A stretch of DNA of 64,000 nt, taken from NCBI RefSeq assembly GCF_008329605.1, contig NZ_NPKO01000003.1, forward strand, positions 714,050-778,049. The letters are read 5' to 3'. Position 1 is the stretch's first letter, and every line of letters begins with the position of its first letter. The DNA comes from Mycolicibacterium sp. P9-64 (lineage in GTDB: Bacteria > Actinomycetota > Actinomycetes > Mycobacteriales > Mycobacteriaceae). Under the pieces are notes generated by a model. It was not told where the DNA came from, ran no database searches, and saw nothing but the letters and a program-made list of their open reading frames with translations. The position numbers were made by a program, and so were the translations under genes. Shown one piece after another: positions 1 to 8,850 of the stretch.

Positions 1-68
1 ACACCGCTGCGCCACTGAAGATCTCCGGAGCCAGCGGCGCGCCGGTCAACCCGGTGGTGATCCGATGA
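1..68 (+). CDS. C-terminal end of an upstream gene (partial)
   Basis: Only the last 21 codons are present, read in the frame starting at base 3 and ending with TGA at 66-68. The residues end ...SGAPVNPVVIR. The stop overlaps the ATG of the aldolase gene (ATGA at 65-68), so this is the preceding member of the same translationally coupled operon. Too little is left to identify the family. A transporter component or another sugar-catabolic enzyme would fit the context, but that is inference. Confidence 0.55.
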   Translation, partial: TAAPLKISGASGAPVNPVVIR

Positions 69-958
69 GCAATTCGCCCCAGGTCACCAATGCCACCCCG
101 GCAGTGAACAACCCGATTGACGCCTTTCGGGACGCCCATGGACTGTTCACGATGGTGGCCGTCGACCAACGCGGGTCTCTCCGCCACATGCTCAGCACGG
201 GACGCGCGCAGCCCGTCGTCGACGATGCCGAATTGATCTCGTTCAAAGCGGCTGTCATCGACGCGATCAGCGGGACGGCCAGCGGTGTGCTGTTAGACCG
301 CGACTTCGGGCGATCCGCAGCAGAGCGCTCGCACTGCCCGGTCATCCTGGCCGCGGACACCCTCACTGCAAGCGAACCCGGCGGCCCAATGGACATCGCT
401 GCCATCGACGACGAGGTCACCGCCGACGTCGTCGAACAGTTCGGAGCCAAAGCCCTGAAGTTCCTTCTTCCGTGGCACCCAGCGCGGCGCAGCCAGGCCG
501 TCGATCTCGCTCACGCGTTCATGGCACGGTGCCGAGAACTGGGACTACCGGGAGTACTCGAAGGCGTCGTCCGACCGCGCGAGGACGACACCGTCTCGCG
601 GGAGGGGTTCGCCGAAGCTCTCGTCACCGCGGCGATCGACCTTTCGCAGGCAGATCCCGACCTGTACAAGACCGAAGTTGTCTACACCGGTCACGACGAC
701 CGCGATCTCGCCACCGCTGCGGCCTCAGCGATTACCGAAACACTCTCCTGCCCTTGGGTTGTGCTGTCGTCCGGTGTCAGTGGCAAGGACTTTCCCGCAG
801 CTGCCTCCGCAGCGGTTGACGGCGGGGCGAGCGGCTTCCTGGCCGGCCGCGCGGTGTGGAGCGAGGCAACGAAGGCGGCCGATCCTTTCACCTACCTACA
901 CGCGCATGCAGCACAGAACCTGCAGGCAATCACCGATCGGGTACGGGCCACCGCATGA
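65..958 (+). CDS. LacD/YihT-type class I aldolase (sugar phosphate aldolase)
   Basis: 297 aa. Probably cleaves a phosphorylated ketose, or a sulfo- or deoxy-ketose, into two C3 units in the cytosol. The N-terminal block FTMVAVDQRGSLRHML (about residues 28-43) is the signature of the LacD / tagatose-bisphosphate aldolase family and resembles the sulfofructose-phosphate aldolase YihT. LYKTEVV supplies the likely Schiff-base lysine (K202). WVVLSSGVSG (about 235-244) is the C-terminal phosphate-binding loop. The start overlaps the upstream stop (ATGA) and the stop overlaps the kinase ATG (955), so it sits mid-operon. With an IolC-type kinase next door, a 2-deoxy-5-keto-gluconate-6-phosphate-like substrate is plausible. 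The exact substrate cannot be read from the sequence. Confidence 0.85.
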   Translation: MSNSPQVTNATPAVNNPIDAFRDAHGLFTMVAVDQRGSLRHMLSTGRAQPVVDDAELISFKAAVIDAISGTASGVLLDRDFGRSAAERSHCPVILAADTLTASEPGGPMDIAAIDDEVTADVVEQFGAKALKFLLPWHPARRSQAVDLAHAFMARCRELGLPGVLEGVVRPREDDTVSREGFAEALVTAAIDLSQADPDLYKTEVVYTGHDDRDLATAAASAITETLSCPWVVLSSGVSGKDFPAAASAAVDGGASGFLAGRAVWSEATKAADPFTYLHAHAAQNLQAITDRVRATA

Positions 959-1944
959 GCACGAACCGAAGCGGTGTCGATGCGCCCGATGTCGTGGTGA
1001 TCGGCCGCATCTGTGTCGACATGTACCCAGAGCAGATAGGTGTCGGCCTGAAAGACGTTCGCACCTTCAGCAAGTCGATCGGCGGCAGCGCGACGAACGT
1101 CGCCGTGGCCATTGCACGGCTGGGCGATTCGGCTCGGCTAGTCACCCGCACCGGAGACGATCCATTCGGAGAATTCGCCCGGACCGAACTGGCCCGCCTC
1201 GGCGTCGCCACCGAAGGGATCACCCCGGTGCCGGGAATGCAATCGGTGCTGACTTTCTGCGAAATCCATCCGCCCGACGACTTCCCGCTCTACATCTACC
1301 GAAGCCCCACCGCGCCCGACATGTACGTCGACGATGGAGATCTTCCCCTAGACCAGATCGCGAACGCTCCGATCTTTTGGGCAACCGCCACCGGTCTGTC
1401 GCGAGAACCAAGCCGTGCCGCACACCACACGGCGTGGGACGCTCGGGGGCGCCGATCGCACACCGTGCTGGACCTGGACTATCGACCGATGTTCTGGGAC
1501 GACGAACAACACGCGCACAACGCGGTATCCGAAGCTCTGGACCGTGTCACCGTGACGGTCGGCAATCTCGAAGAATGCCGCGTTGCCGTCGGTGAGACCG
1601 ACGCCGATCGTGCGGCGGATGCGTTGCTCGAACGCGGCGTCCAACTCGCGATCGTCAAGAAGGGGCCCGACGGCGTCATGGCCTGCACTCGAAGCGAACG
1701 AATCCACTCGGCACCGATCTCGGTCGACGTCGCCAATGGATTGGGGGCAGGCGACGCCTTCGGCGGCGCACTGTGCCATGGCCTGCTGCACGGTATGCCG
1801 CTGCAGGAGACCCTGGACCTCGCCAACGCTGCCGGCGCCCTCGTCGCCACCCGCCGCGAATGCTCCTTGGCCATGCCGACTTTGGCGGACCTGAAGGAAT
1901 TCGCGAGGTGTGCCGCGGGCTCGCGCACACCCACCCGGATCTGA
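955..1944 (+). CDS. PfkB-family sugar kinase, IolC-like
   Basis: 329 aa, normal for ribokinase/PfkB proteins. It transfers phosphate from ATP to a keto sugar acid or sugar. The N-terminal glycine-rich substrate motif (SIGGSATNVAVAIARLG, about residues 41-57) and the C-terminal anion-hole and catalytic-base motif NGLGAGDAF (catalytic D267) are intact. LDLDYRPMFW in mid-protein is typical of 5-dehydro-2-deoxygluconokinases (IolC), which usually work just before an aldolase, as here. The start is ATG 955, which overlaps the aldolase stop by 4 bp; in-frame starts further upstream would run deep into the aldolase gene. A 32-bp gap with an AAGGAG ribosome-binding site separates it from the dehydrogenase. 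Confidence 0.88.
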   Translation: MSTNRSGVDAPDVVVIGRICVDMYPEQIGVGLKDVRTFSKSIGGSATNVAVAIARLGDSARLVTRTGDDPFGEFARTELARLGVATEGITPVPGMQSVLTFCEIHPPDDFPLYIYRSPTAPDMYVDDGDLPLDQIANAPIFWATATGLSREPSRAAHHTAWDARGRRSHTVLDLDYRPMFWDDEQHAHNAVSEALDRVTVTVGNLEECRVAVGETDADRAADALLERGVQLAIVKKGPDGVMACTRSERIHSAPISVDVANGLGAGDAFGGALCHGLLHGMPLQETLDLANAAGALVATRRECSLAMPTLADLKEFARCAAGSRTPTRI

Positions 1945-1976
1945 AGCGTGAAACAGTTCGAAGGAGAAGTAGGACT

Positions 1977-3116
1977 ATGACTGAAATTCGAGTCGCCATC
2001 ATCGGTGGCGGTGGATTCATGGGGTACGCCCACAGCCTTGGCTGGGCGCTCGCACCGATTGCCGCCGACGCGGGAGCCACGATCCGCAAGGCGGTCCTCG
2101 TCGAGGCTGACGAGGACCGCGCGAAAGCAGCCGCCAAGCGGCTCAACTGGGATGAGTGGTCCGCCGACTGGCGGGAAGTCATCGCTCGCGACGACATCGA
2201 TGTCGTCGACATCGTTACCCCGCCGGCCTCGCACGCCGAGATCGCCATCGCCGCTTTGACTGCCGGGAAGCACGTCTTCGTCGAGAAGCCGATCAGCAAC
2301 GACCTCGCAGAGGCCGACCTCATGCAGGCAGCGGCTGGTACTAGCCCGGTGGTCAGCCAGGTCGGTTTCAACTATCGGCATGCACCAGCCATCAGCTTCA
2401 TCAAGCGCATGCTCGATGACGGCACACTCGGGCACCCTCTGCAGTTCCGTGCGCACTACACCCAAGACGTGGGAGTCCTCGGCCGCGTGCTCAGTGGCTG
2501 GCGAGCGAAGAAGGGTGCGGGCGGATCTGGCGTGACCGGCGACATCGGCTCGCACATCATCGATCTCGCGTCATACCTCGTCGGAGACATCGAGTCGGTC
2601 ACCGCCATCATCGGGGCCAAGAACCCGGCCGAGAACACCGCCTGGCTGCCCGACGACCAACGGCGCGACGGGCAATGTCTCGACGACGCTGCGTTGTGGA
2701 TGGCCAAGTTCACCAACGGAGCCATCGGATCCTTCGCCGCTACCGTGTACGCCTCGGGGCGCAAGAACCGGATGTTCTTCGAACTCGAATGCACCGGCGG
2801 TAACGTCGAATTCGACTGGAATCATTCCGACGAACTGAAACTGAGCCTGGTCAGCGACCTACCGGAGCAACAGGGGTTCCGCACGGTGTCGATGAACGAG
2901 AACCACGAAGACTTCTGGTGGCCGCTGGGCGGCATGGGATCCGGCTACGTCGACGACGCCGCCCTGCAGTTGCAGAAGTTCGTCAGGGCCATTGTCGAAG
3001 GCCGAACTGGGTCACCAAGCTTCGCCGATGCCACCCGCACCCAGAGGGTCATCGCCGCTGTCATGCAGTCGGCGGACAGCCTCGAGTGGGTCACTGTCGA
3101 TGGCGTGACTGCATGA
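1977..3116 (+). CDS. Gfo/Idh/MocA-family NAD(P)-dependent sugar/inositol dehydrogenase
   Basis: 379 aa. Oxidises a polyol or sugar with NAD(P)+. The N-terminal Rossmann fold has IIGGGGFMG (about 8-16), and the family motif EKPISN contains the conserved lysine (K104). The rest is the C-terminal substrate/dimerisation domain, with the GDIGSHIIDLASYL segment that carries the family's Asp/His catalytic region. The start ATG 1977 follows AAGGAG by a normal spacing. The stop overlaps the next start (ATGA 3113-3116). In this operon it probably performs the oxidation that feeds the TIM-barrel isomerase and kinase steps; an inositol- or xylose-like substrate is inferred only from context. Confidence 0.88.
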   Translation: MTEIRVAIIGGGGFMGYAHSLGWALAPIAADAGATIRKAVLVEADEDRAKAAAKRLNWDEWSADWREVIARDDIDVVDIVTPPASHAEIAIAALTAGKHVFVEKPISNDLAEADLMQAAAGTSPVVSQVGFNYRHAPAISFIKRMLDDGTLGHPLQFRAHYTQDVGVLGRVLSGWRAKKGAGGSGVTGDIGSHIIDLASYLVGDIESVTAIIGAKNPAENTAWLPDDQRRDGQCLDDAALWMAKFTNGAIGSFAATVYASGRKNRMFFELECTGGNVEFDWNHSDELKLSLVSDLPEQQGFRTVSMNENHEDFWWPLGGMGSGYVDDAALQLQKFVRAIVEGRTGSPSFADATRTQRVIAAVMQSADSLEWVTVDGVTA

Positions 3117-4117
3117 GCCTCGATCTGCGCTGGAGCACCGACCTGGTGACCTTCTTCAACCCCACTTACTGGGACTTGCCGGCCGAACTCCCCTATGACG
3201 CCTGGGAGAAGGAAGTCGACAACGACCCGGAGCGCTTCTTCCGCCGCATGCTCGACGGCGCCGCGGCGGCCGAACTCAGCGGAATTGAGTTGGCTCCCGC
3301 ACCGGGTGGATGGGTCAACGCGTTGCGCGCGTACGGATCCGCTGCGGCTTTCAAGCGCGAGCTCAGCGATCGCGGGTTAGTACTCTCGTCGAGTTATGTC
3401 CTGCCCGTGCTTCTCAAGGCGGTGCTCGACGCGGACGACCCAGCGTCGCGCCGACATGCCGAACAAGCGCTGGATGCGGAAGTTGCTGACCACGCTGCCT
3501 TCCTTCGTGAAGTCGGGTGCGTAAACCTGGTGACCAGCACGATCCCGCGTGCCGAGTTCTCCGACTTCGAAGGCGTCGACGCACGATCGGCGGACTTCGA
3601 TGCCCCCACAGATCCCGATCTTCTTGGCGCAGTCGCCGAGCAGTTGAACCGCATCGGGGCCGTCGCCGCCGATGCGGATGTGCACGTGGCGATTCACACC
3701 GACGCATACTCGCTTGCCTCCCGCACGTCAGATATCGACGTATTGATGGCGCAAACCGATCCCGCGCGAGTGAAGCTATGCATCGACGCCGGGCACATCG
3801 CCCTCGACGGCGGTGACCCCCTTGGAGTGGTTCGAGCGCATTCGCACCGGGCACCAGTTCTACATTGGAAGGACTGCGCCAGTCACCTTCCACCGCACAC
3901 GCTTAGCGGTCCGCCCATGGTCCGCCATGACGTCATGATCAAGTACTTCCGCGTCATGGGATCCGAAGGCGTCGTCGACTGGCACGAATGGGTGAAGATC
4001 CTGCGAGACAATCAGTGGAGCGGGTGGGGTGTCGTCGAAATCGACATGTCGGTCGATCCGCATAGCGAAATCCGGTCGGGCATAGAGTATTACGATCGCA
4101 AACTGGTTGTCCCATGA
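3113..4117 (+). CDS. sugar phosphate isomerase/epimerase (xylose-isomerase-like TIM barrel)
   Basis: 334 aa. Belongs to the AP-endonuclease-2 / xylose-isomerase-like TIM-barrel family that includes IolE and IolI. Metal-ligand segments visible are a Glu at the end of an early strand (AELSGIELAPAP), KLCIDAGHIAL and VLHWKDCA near residue 250, and VVEIDMS near the C-terminus. These are the usual E/D/H/E layout. The start overlaps the dehydrogenase stop by 4 bp, so it is the last gene of the coupled operon. The next gene is convergent, 60 bp away. An inosose dehydratase or keto-sugar epimerase role fits the neighbours but is not proved. Confidence 0.83.
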   Translation: MSLDLRWSTDLVTFFNPTYWDLPAELPYDAWEKEVDNDPERFFRRMLDGAAAAELSGIELAPAPGGWVNALRAYGSAAAFKRELSDRGLVLSSSYVLPVLLKAVLDADDPASRRHAEQALDAEVADHAAFLREVGCVNLVTSTIPRAEFSDFEGVDARSADFDAPTDPDLLGAVAEQLNRIGAVAADADVHVAIHTDAYSLASRTSDIDVLMAQTDPARVKLCIDAGHIALDGGDPLGVVRAHSHRAPVLHWKDCASHLPPHTLSGPPMVRHDVMIKYFRVMGSEGVVDWHEWVKILRDNQWSGWGVVEIDMSVDPHSEIRSGIEYYDRKLVVP

Positions 4118-4176
4118 GAGCTTGCCGGTACTATTGAGAGACGGCACACACGAAGCTGGCGACGAGGAAGCGCCCC

Positions 4177-6783
4177 CTATGTTGCGGATACGACCCTCGG
4201 TTCGAGGATCCCTAGTTCGCGTGCCTTGCGGACGGCGTCGCGGCGCTTGGTGACGTCCAGTTTGTTCAGGATCGCCGAGACGTGATGGTCGACGGTCTTG
4301 GCCGAAAGGAACAGCCGTTGCGCGAGTTCCGCATTGGTCAGACCGTCGGCCAGCAGGCGCAGCACCTCTGTCTGACGCGCGGTGAGGCCGGCGGGGTTGG
4401 CCAGCGTCGTCGCGCGTCGGCGGGCCGGGACCACGGATCGGCCGTTGGCCCGCAGTTCCCTTCGCACCTTGGCCGCCACGGCGTCCGCCCCGAGGCGGTC
4501 GAGGATGTCGAGCGCCCGCGCGGCGACGTGCGGGTCGCCGGAGTCGATCAGGGCGAGTGCACCGTCGTAGGGCATCGACATGTCGTGAAACGCCTCGGCC
4601 GCAGATTCGTACGCGCCGGCCAGGAGCAATCGGTACGGCTCGGCGACCCCGACGGCAATCCCGTCGTCGATGGCGACACCGGCCCGCCGTAGCCACACCG
4701 CAAGCTCTCCCCGCGACCATTCCAGGCCAATCACCGGCGCGGTCGCCAACATCTCGCGGCACTGTTCGAGACGGTCGTCAGCAACGCCGGTGAGCCATGA
4801 GCGCTCCGCGACGGCCGCGGCAGCCGGCAGTGTTCGCATCGGTTCGCCGAAGCGACGAGCCAGCCGCCACGCCTCGTCGAGTTCGTCTGCCCCCGTGGCG
4901 TTTCGCCGAATCGCCACCATGGCGCGGATGAGCAGCGGCCAGGTGCGAGCCAGCGGAGCGCTTGGCGCGTCCAGCACCCTGTCCGCGTCGGCGAGCGCAT
5001 CGTCCCACTCACCGACGAGCAGTTGCAGCCTGGCCCGCGAACCGGTCTGCCAGACCCGGCAGATCGGCAGATCGTGTTCGTACATCAGCGGAATGGAGAC
5101 GTCGAGCAGGTCGGCCGCCACGTCCAGCCGCCGCTGCTCGACGTCGAGATAGGTGATGTTGCTCCAGCCGCCGGAGTACAACTCGTCGACGTTCTCGGGA
5201 CCTGCACGCAGGATCGACAGGATCACCTCACGCCCAGCCTCGTCCCCGTTCAGGATCGTGCCGTAGCTCTCGATCAGTCGCACCCGGATGGCGAGGGCGG
5301 GATCGCTGGTGGTGTCGGCGATTTCGCGCGCACGTGCAACCAGTGTGGCGGCCTGGTCCAGATCGCTGTGTTGCACGGCGAGGTAGGCCTGCATGGCGAA
5401 CGCGTGCCCGAGTGCTACGAGCCCGTCGCCGGACTCGGCACCCAGCACGCTCATCGCGTCGTTCGCGTGGCGCTCAGCGAGGTCGCGGTTGGCGTTGTAC
5501 CAGTGGTAGACCGCCAGCGAGTGATGGTCCGCGCTGACCGCAGCCAGCTGACCGAGATCCTCGCGAATCACCATTGCACGCTTGCACGCGCCAATCGCGT
5601 CGTCGAGGCGGTCGATGAGGTAGAACTCCCCCGCGAGTAGTTCGAGCAGCTCCGCCTCGTCGGCAGGATCGAACCGCCCACCCCTTTCGAGTGCGAGGGT
5701 GAAGAATTCAGCAGCCTGGGTGTGCGCACCGGATCGTGCTGCCGCCGCAGCTGCGTCGTACGCCGCTCGCCGTATCCGCTGCTCGTCTGCCGCGCCCACC
5801 GCGTGATGGGTGAGCACGGCCGGGTCGGCATGCGACGTCGCCTCGTAGGCGTCGAGCAATCGGCGGTGTAGCCGCGGCTCGGCACCGGCAGGCGTCACGC
5901 TGGCGATCGCCAACCGGCACAGGTCATGGCGGAACATCACCCCGCGGGCACTTCGGCCGATCAGGCCCGCCTCGGTCAGCGCTCGGGACGCCGGCAAGGT
6001 GACGCCAAGGTCGGCGAGCAGGTGATCGGGTATCGAACCCGGGGAGCAGGTCAGCAGGTTGAGTAGGTCCCACGCCGCGGCGTCCAAACCGGACGTGCGG
6101 GCCAGGACGGCGTCGCGGACCGTGGTCGGCAGATCGCCACCCGTGTGATCGAGCATCTCGCAGACGAAGAACGCATTGCCTCCGGTGATGCCGTGCAGCC
6201 ATTCCGGATCCACCGGCCGCTCACCGATCAGATCCCGCACCCCGCGCTCGCTGAGGGCGGGCAAGGACACCGAGCCCGCACGCGCACTCCTGGCCACGTC
6301 GCCAAGCAGCGCCCGCATGGGATGCCCGACGCCGAGTTCGTCGTCCCGGACCATGCCGATGACCAGCGAGCGGGTCTGCGCGACTCGGCGCAAGACGAAC
6401 CGCAGCAGATCGACCGTGCCCTGGTCGGCCCAATGCAGGTCGTCCAGTACGAGAACCGATGGCGCCGTGCGCAAGTCGTCGTACACCGCGGCGAAGATGT
6501 CGTAGGGCTGATCGCCCCGGTCGAGAACGGACCGCGTGGCGGGCGCAAGCAGGTGCGCGACGTCGTGGAAGGGGCCGAGCGGCCGCGGCGTCGGCAGCGG
6601 GTCGCACGCTCCCCACAGCACCCGTTCGTCGCGAACCCAGCGCTGCACGAAGGCGTCGACGATGGAGGTCTTGCCCGCACCGGACTCGCCGCACACCAGG
6701 ACCATTTCTCCGCGCCCTGAGCGAGCTCGGTCGGCCCTGGCGGTCAGCTCGCCGAGCTCTCGATCGCGCTCGGTGAGCCTCAC
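4177..6783 (-). CDS. large AAA-ATPase/LuxR-family transcriptional regulator
   Basis: 868 aa, usual size for this STAND-type class. The N-terminal NTPase has Walker A GESGAGKTS (residues 32-40) and Walker B VLVLDDLHWAD (110-120). A long alpha-helical TPR-like middle follows, and the C-terminus carries a LuxR/GerE helix-turn-helix (GLTARQTEVLRLLADGLTNA, then SAKTVDHHVSAILNKL). It probably binds DNA after ligand- and ATP-dependent oligomerisation. The start is taken as GTG 6783, where homology-like sequence (VRLTERDREL) begins; RBS support is weak (AGGTG). It is divergent from the DUF4242 gene across a 174-bp gap, which makes that gene a possible target. Its stop lies 60 bp from the convergent operon end. 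Confidence 0.87.
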   Translation of the reverse strand: MRLTERDRELGELTARADRARSGRGEMVLVCGESGAGKTSIVDAFVQRWVRDERVLWGACDPLPTPRPLGPFHDVAHLLAPATRSVLDRGDQPYDIFAAVYDDLRTAPSVLVLDDLHWADQGTVDLLRFVLRRVAQTRSLVIGMVRDDELGVGHPMRALLGDVARSARAGSVSLPALSERGVRDLIGERPVDPEWLHGITGGNAFFVCEMLDHTGGDLPTTVRDAVLARTSGLDAAAWDLLNLLTCSPGSIPDHLLADLGVTLPASRALTEAGLIGRSARGVMFRHDLCRLAIASVTPAGAEPRLHRRLLDAYEATSHADPAVLTHHAVGAADEQRIRRAAYDAAAAAARSGAHTQAAEFFTLALERGGRFDPADEAELLELLAGEFYLIDRLDDAIGACKRAMVIREDLGQLAAVSADHHSLAVYHWYNANRDLAERHANDAMSVLGAESGDGLVALGHAFAMQAYLAVQHSDLDQAATLVARAREIADTTSDPALAIRVRLIESYGTILNGDEAGREVILSILRAGPENVDELYSGGWSNITYLDVEQRRLDVAADLLDVSIPLMYEHDLPICRVWQTGSRARLQLLVGEWDDALADADRVLDAPSAPLARTWPLLIRAMVAIRRNATGADELDEAWRLARRFGEPMRTLPAAAAVAERSWLTGVADDRLEQCREMLATAPVIGLEWSRGELAVWLRRAGVAIDDGIAVGVAEPYRLLLAGAYESAAEAFHDMSMPYDGALALIDSGDPHVAARALDILDRLGADAVAAKVRRELRANGRSVVPARRRATTLANPAGLTARQTEVLRLLADGLTNAELAQRLFLSAKTVDHHVSAILNKLDVTKRRDAVRKARELGILEPRVVSAT

Positions 6784-6957
6784 AGCACCTGATGTTAGCC
6801 CCGCGCTTGGACGCCAACCAGGAGATTTCACATCGGTAGCCCGTCTGGAGCGAAGAAATGGGGAACTTCTCCCCATGACCGGTCGCCCGACTCTCCCGAT
6901 AGTGGAAGACGTTCGGCGCAACCGCGGTGGGCACAGCATCAAACAGGAGGAATGCTC

Positions 6958-7248
6958 ATGAAACGCTTTCTGATCGAACGACAGATCCCCGGCGCCAGCG
7001 AGCTCAGCGAAGCCAAACTGGCGGAGATCGCCAAGAACTCGAACGCGGTCGCCGCGTCGCTCGGCGTGCCGTACCGCTGGATCACCAGCTACGTGGCGGG
7101 CGACAAGATCTACTGCATCCACGAGGCCGACGACGAGGACACGATCCGCGAACACGCCCGACGCGGCGGCTTCCCCGCCAATTCGGTCGCGCAGGTGGCC
7201 AACGAGTTCGGCCCACACACCGCGGACCTGGCCGTCACTGCCGGCTGA
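6958..7248 (+). CDS. DUF4242 small protein (possible nickel-binding type)
   Basis: 96 aa, cytosolic, with a ferredoxin-like alpha/beta pattern. The start MKRFLIERQIPG and the HEADDEDTIREHARRGGFPA segment match DUF4242, a family in which a Streptomyces member binds nickel. The start is ATG 6958 because AGGAGG (6945-6950) lies 7 nt upstream; the in-frame ATG at 6952 is only 1 nt from that site. It is divergent from the LuxR regulator and convergent with the decarboxylase gene (15-bp gap). The true function of the family is poorly known. Confidence 0.75.
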   Translation: MKRFLIERQIPGASELSEAKLAEIAKNSNAVAASLGVPYRWITSYVAGDKIYCIHEADDEDTIREHARRGGFPANSVAQVANEFGPHTADLAVTAG

Positions 7249-7263
7249 CCGCTGCGCCTACCG

Positions 7264-8808
7264 CTACCCGTCGGACGCGGCGGGGGCGGTCGACGCGTCC
7301 CTCATGACCACGACGGTTTCGAAACGGGGATCGGTGGCGCCGTGCAGTCGCGCCCCAGCCGCGACGACAGCACGGAGATGGTTCACCACCGTCGCCGAGA
7401 TGAGCTCTCCGGGAAGCAATGTCGGCACTCCCGGCGGGTAGGCGGCGATGGATTCGCAGGAAATGCGTCCGACCGCCGACTCGACGGGTACCCGTTCACC
7501 GTCGTGGAGGAAGGCCTCCCGTGGCGGAACCGCCATCTCGGGCGTCTCCGCGGTGACCGCCTCCGAGATGGGGCGCAACACGTGCGGACGGCGTAGTCGT
7601 GCGACCACCTCTTCGACGTCGCCGGCAACCCTCATCAGGGTGGTCTCCGATTCTACGAGCCCGATGAGCAAGACGATGGTGGAGTGCTGCGGCAACTCCA
7701 CGTGAACGTCGTACGCGCCGCGCAATTCGTCGGCGATCTCGTAGCCCGTGCATCCCGTGTCGCGCACGTCGAGCACGATCCGGAAGGGGTCGTAGCCGAC
7801 GATCCCCATGCGGCCGATGTACTTGTCGTCGACCAGACGGACGCCGTCGATGGTGCGCAGCTTCTTACGTGCCGATTCAATGGCCGCCAACGTCTCGTGC
7901 AGCAGCTGTTCACCATGCATGGCCAGCTGGCGGCGAGCACTGTCGAGTGAGGCAATCAACAGCGACGACGGGCTGGTGGTACGCAACAGCCTCAAGACGC
8001 GTGCGACGGCGTTGGCGTCGACACGGCCGGTGTCCGCGACGTGCAGCATCGCGCTCTGGGTGAGCGACCCGGCGATCTTGTGCGTACTGGTCAGCATGGC
8101 ATCGGCACCAAGGGCCAGAGCCGATTTCGGCAGGTCACGGTGGAAGCCGAAGTGTGGCCCCCATGACTGATCGACGATGAGCGTCACACCACGGTCATGT
8201 GCCGCGTCTGCGAGTTCGGCGATATCGGCGCTCATGCCGTAGTAGGTCGGTGAGACGATGAAAGCCGCCCTGATCTCGGGATGCTCGTCCAGTGCACGCG
8301 ACAGCGTTTCCGTCGTGACGCAGTGCATGATGCCGAGTTGGTCGTCGTACTCGGGTGACACGAAGGTCGCGGTGCCGCCAGAGAGCACCAGGCCGTCGAC
8401 GATTGACGCGTGCGAATTACGTTGCGCCAGAATACGTGTACCCGCGCGGGCCAGAGCCAGACACAACGCGTGGTTGCCTTGGGTAGCGCCGTTGGTCAGG
8501 AAGAACGACCGTCGGGCACCGTACGCGCTCGCTGCGAGCATCTCGGCGCGCTCGTATGCCGTCGGAGACGGCCCGAGATCGATGCCGTGGATGTCCTGCG
8601 GCACGTCGGCGGCGAGGGCGTCGACACCGATTGCCTTGCGCAGCGCCGGATCAGCGCCAGGTCCGCCCTTGTGGCCGGGCACGTGGAAGCGTGCAGATCC
8701 TCGAAAGGCGTAACTGGTCAGGGCGTCGAGATAGGGAGCGCTTCGCTGCCCGCCGAACGGTTCGTCGTCCACCAGATGCGTGACCAATGGCGGATCTGTG
8801 TTCGTCAC
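7264..8808 (-). CDS. Orn/Lys/Arg decarboxylase-family PLP enzyme, short form
   Basis: 514 aa. PLP-dependent fold-type I decarboxylase of a basic amino acid. Seen: HVPGHKGG (42-49), NGATQGN (106-112, phosphate cup), IVDQSWG (Asp213, pyridine N contact), and TSTHK with Schiff-base K244. The C-terminal domain of the family follows. It lacks the N-terminal wing/response-regulator-like domain of the long inducible decarboxylases, as in the compact SpeA-like forms of Gram-positives. The start is GTG 8808, preceded by GGAGGTTGA. The next gene upstream on this strand would be at higher coordinates, but the methyltransferase (8851) runs the same way and ends 42 bp before it, so the two may be co-transcribed. 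Confidence 0.85.
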   Translation of the reverse strand: MTNTDPPLVTHLVDDEPFGGQRSAPYLDALTSYAFRGSARFHVPGHKGGPGADPALRKAIGVDALAADVPQDIHGIDLGPSPTAYERAEMLAASAYGARRSFFLTNGATQGNHALCLALARAGTRILAQRNSHASIVDGLVLSGGTATFVSPEYDDQLGIMHCVTTETLSRALDEHPEIRAAFIVSPTYYGMSADIAELADAAHDRGVTLIVDQSWGPHFGFHRDLPKSALALGADAMLTSTHKIAGSLTQSAMLHVADTGRVDANAVARVLRLLRTTSPSSLLIASLDSARRQLAMHGEQLLHETLAAIESARKKLRTIDGVRLVDDKYIGRMGIVGYDPFRIVLDVRDTGCTGYEIADELRGAYDVHVELPQHSTIVLLIGLVESETTLMRVAGDVEEVVARLRRPHVLRPISEAVTAETPEMAVPPREAFLHDGERVPVESAVGRISCESIAAYPPGVPTLLPGELISATVVNHLRAVVAAGARLHGATDPRFETVVVMRDASTAPAASDG

Positions 8809-8850
8809 GATTCAACCTCCCTGTGATCGACTGGCGTTCGGCTCAGGCTT

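Noticed and set aside
6784..7218. N-terminal extension of the LuxR regulator
   Set aside because: It overlaps the whole DUF4242 gene antisense and has no family similarity; the ATPase domain begins at GTG 6783.
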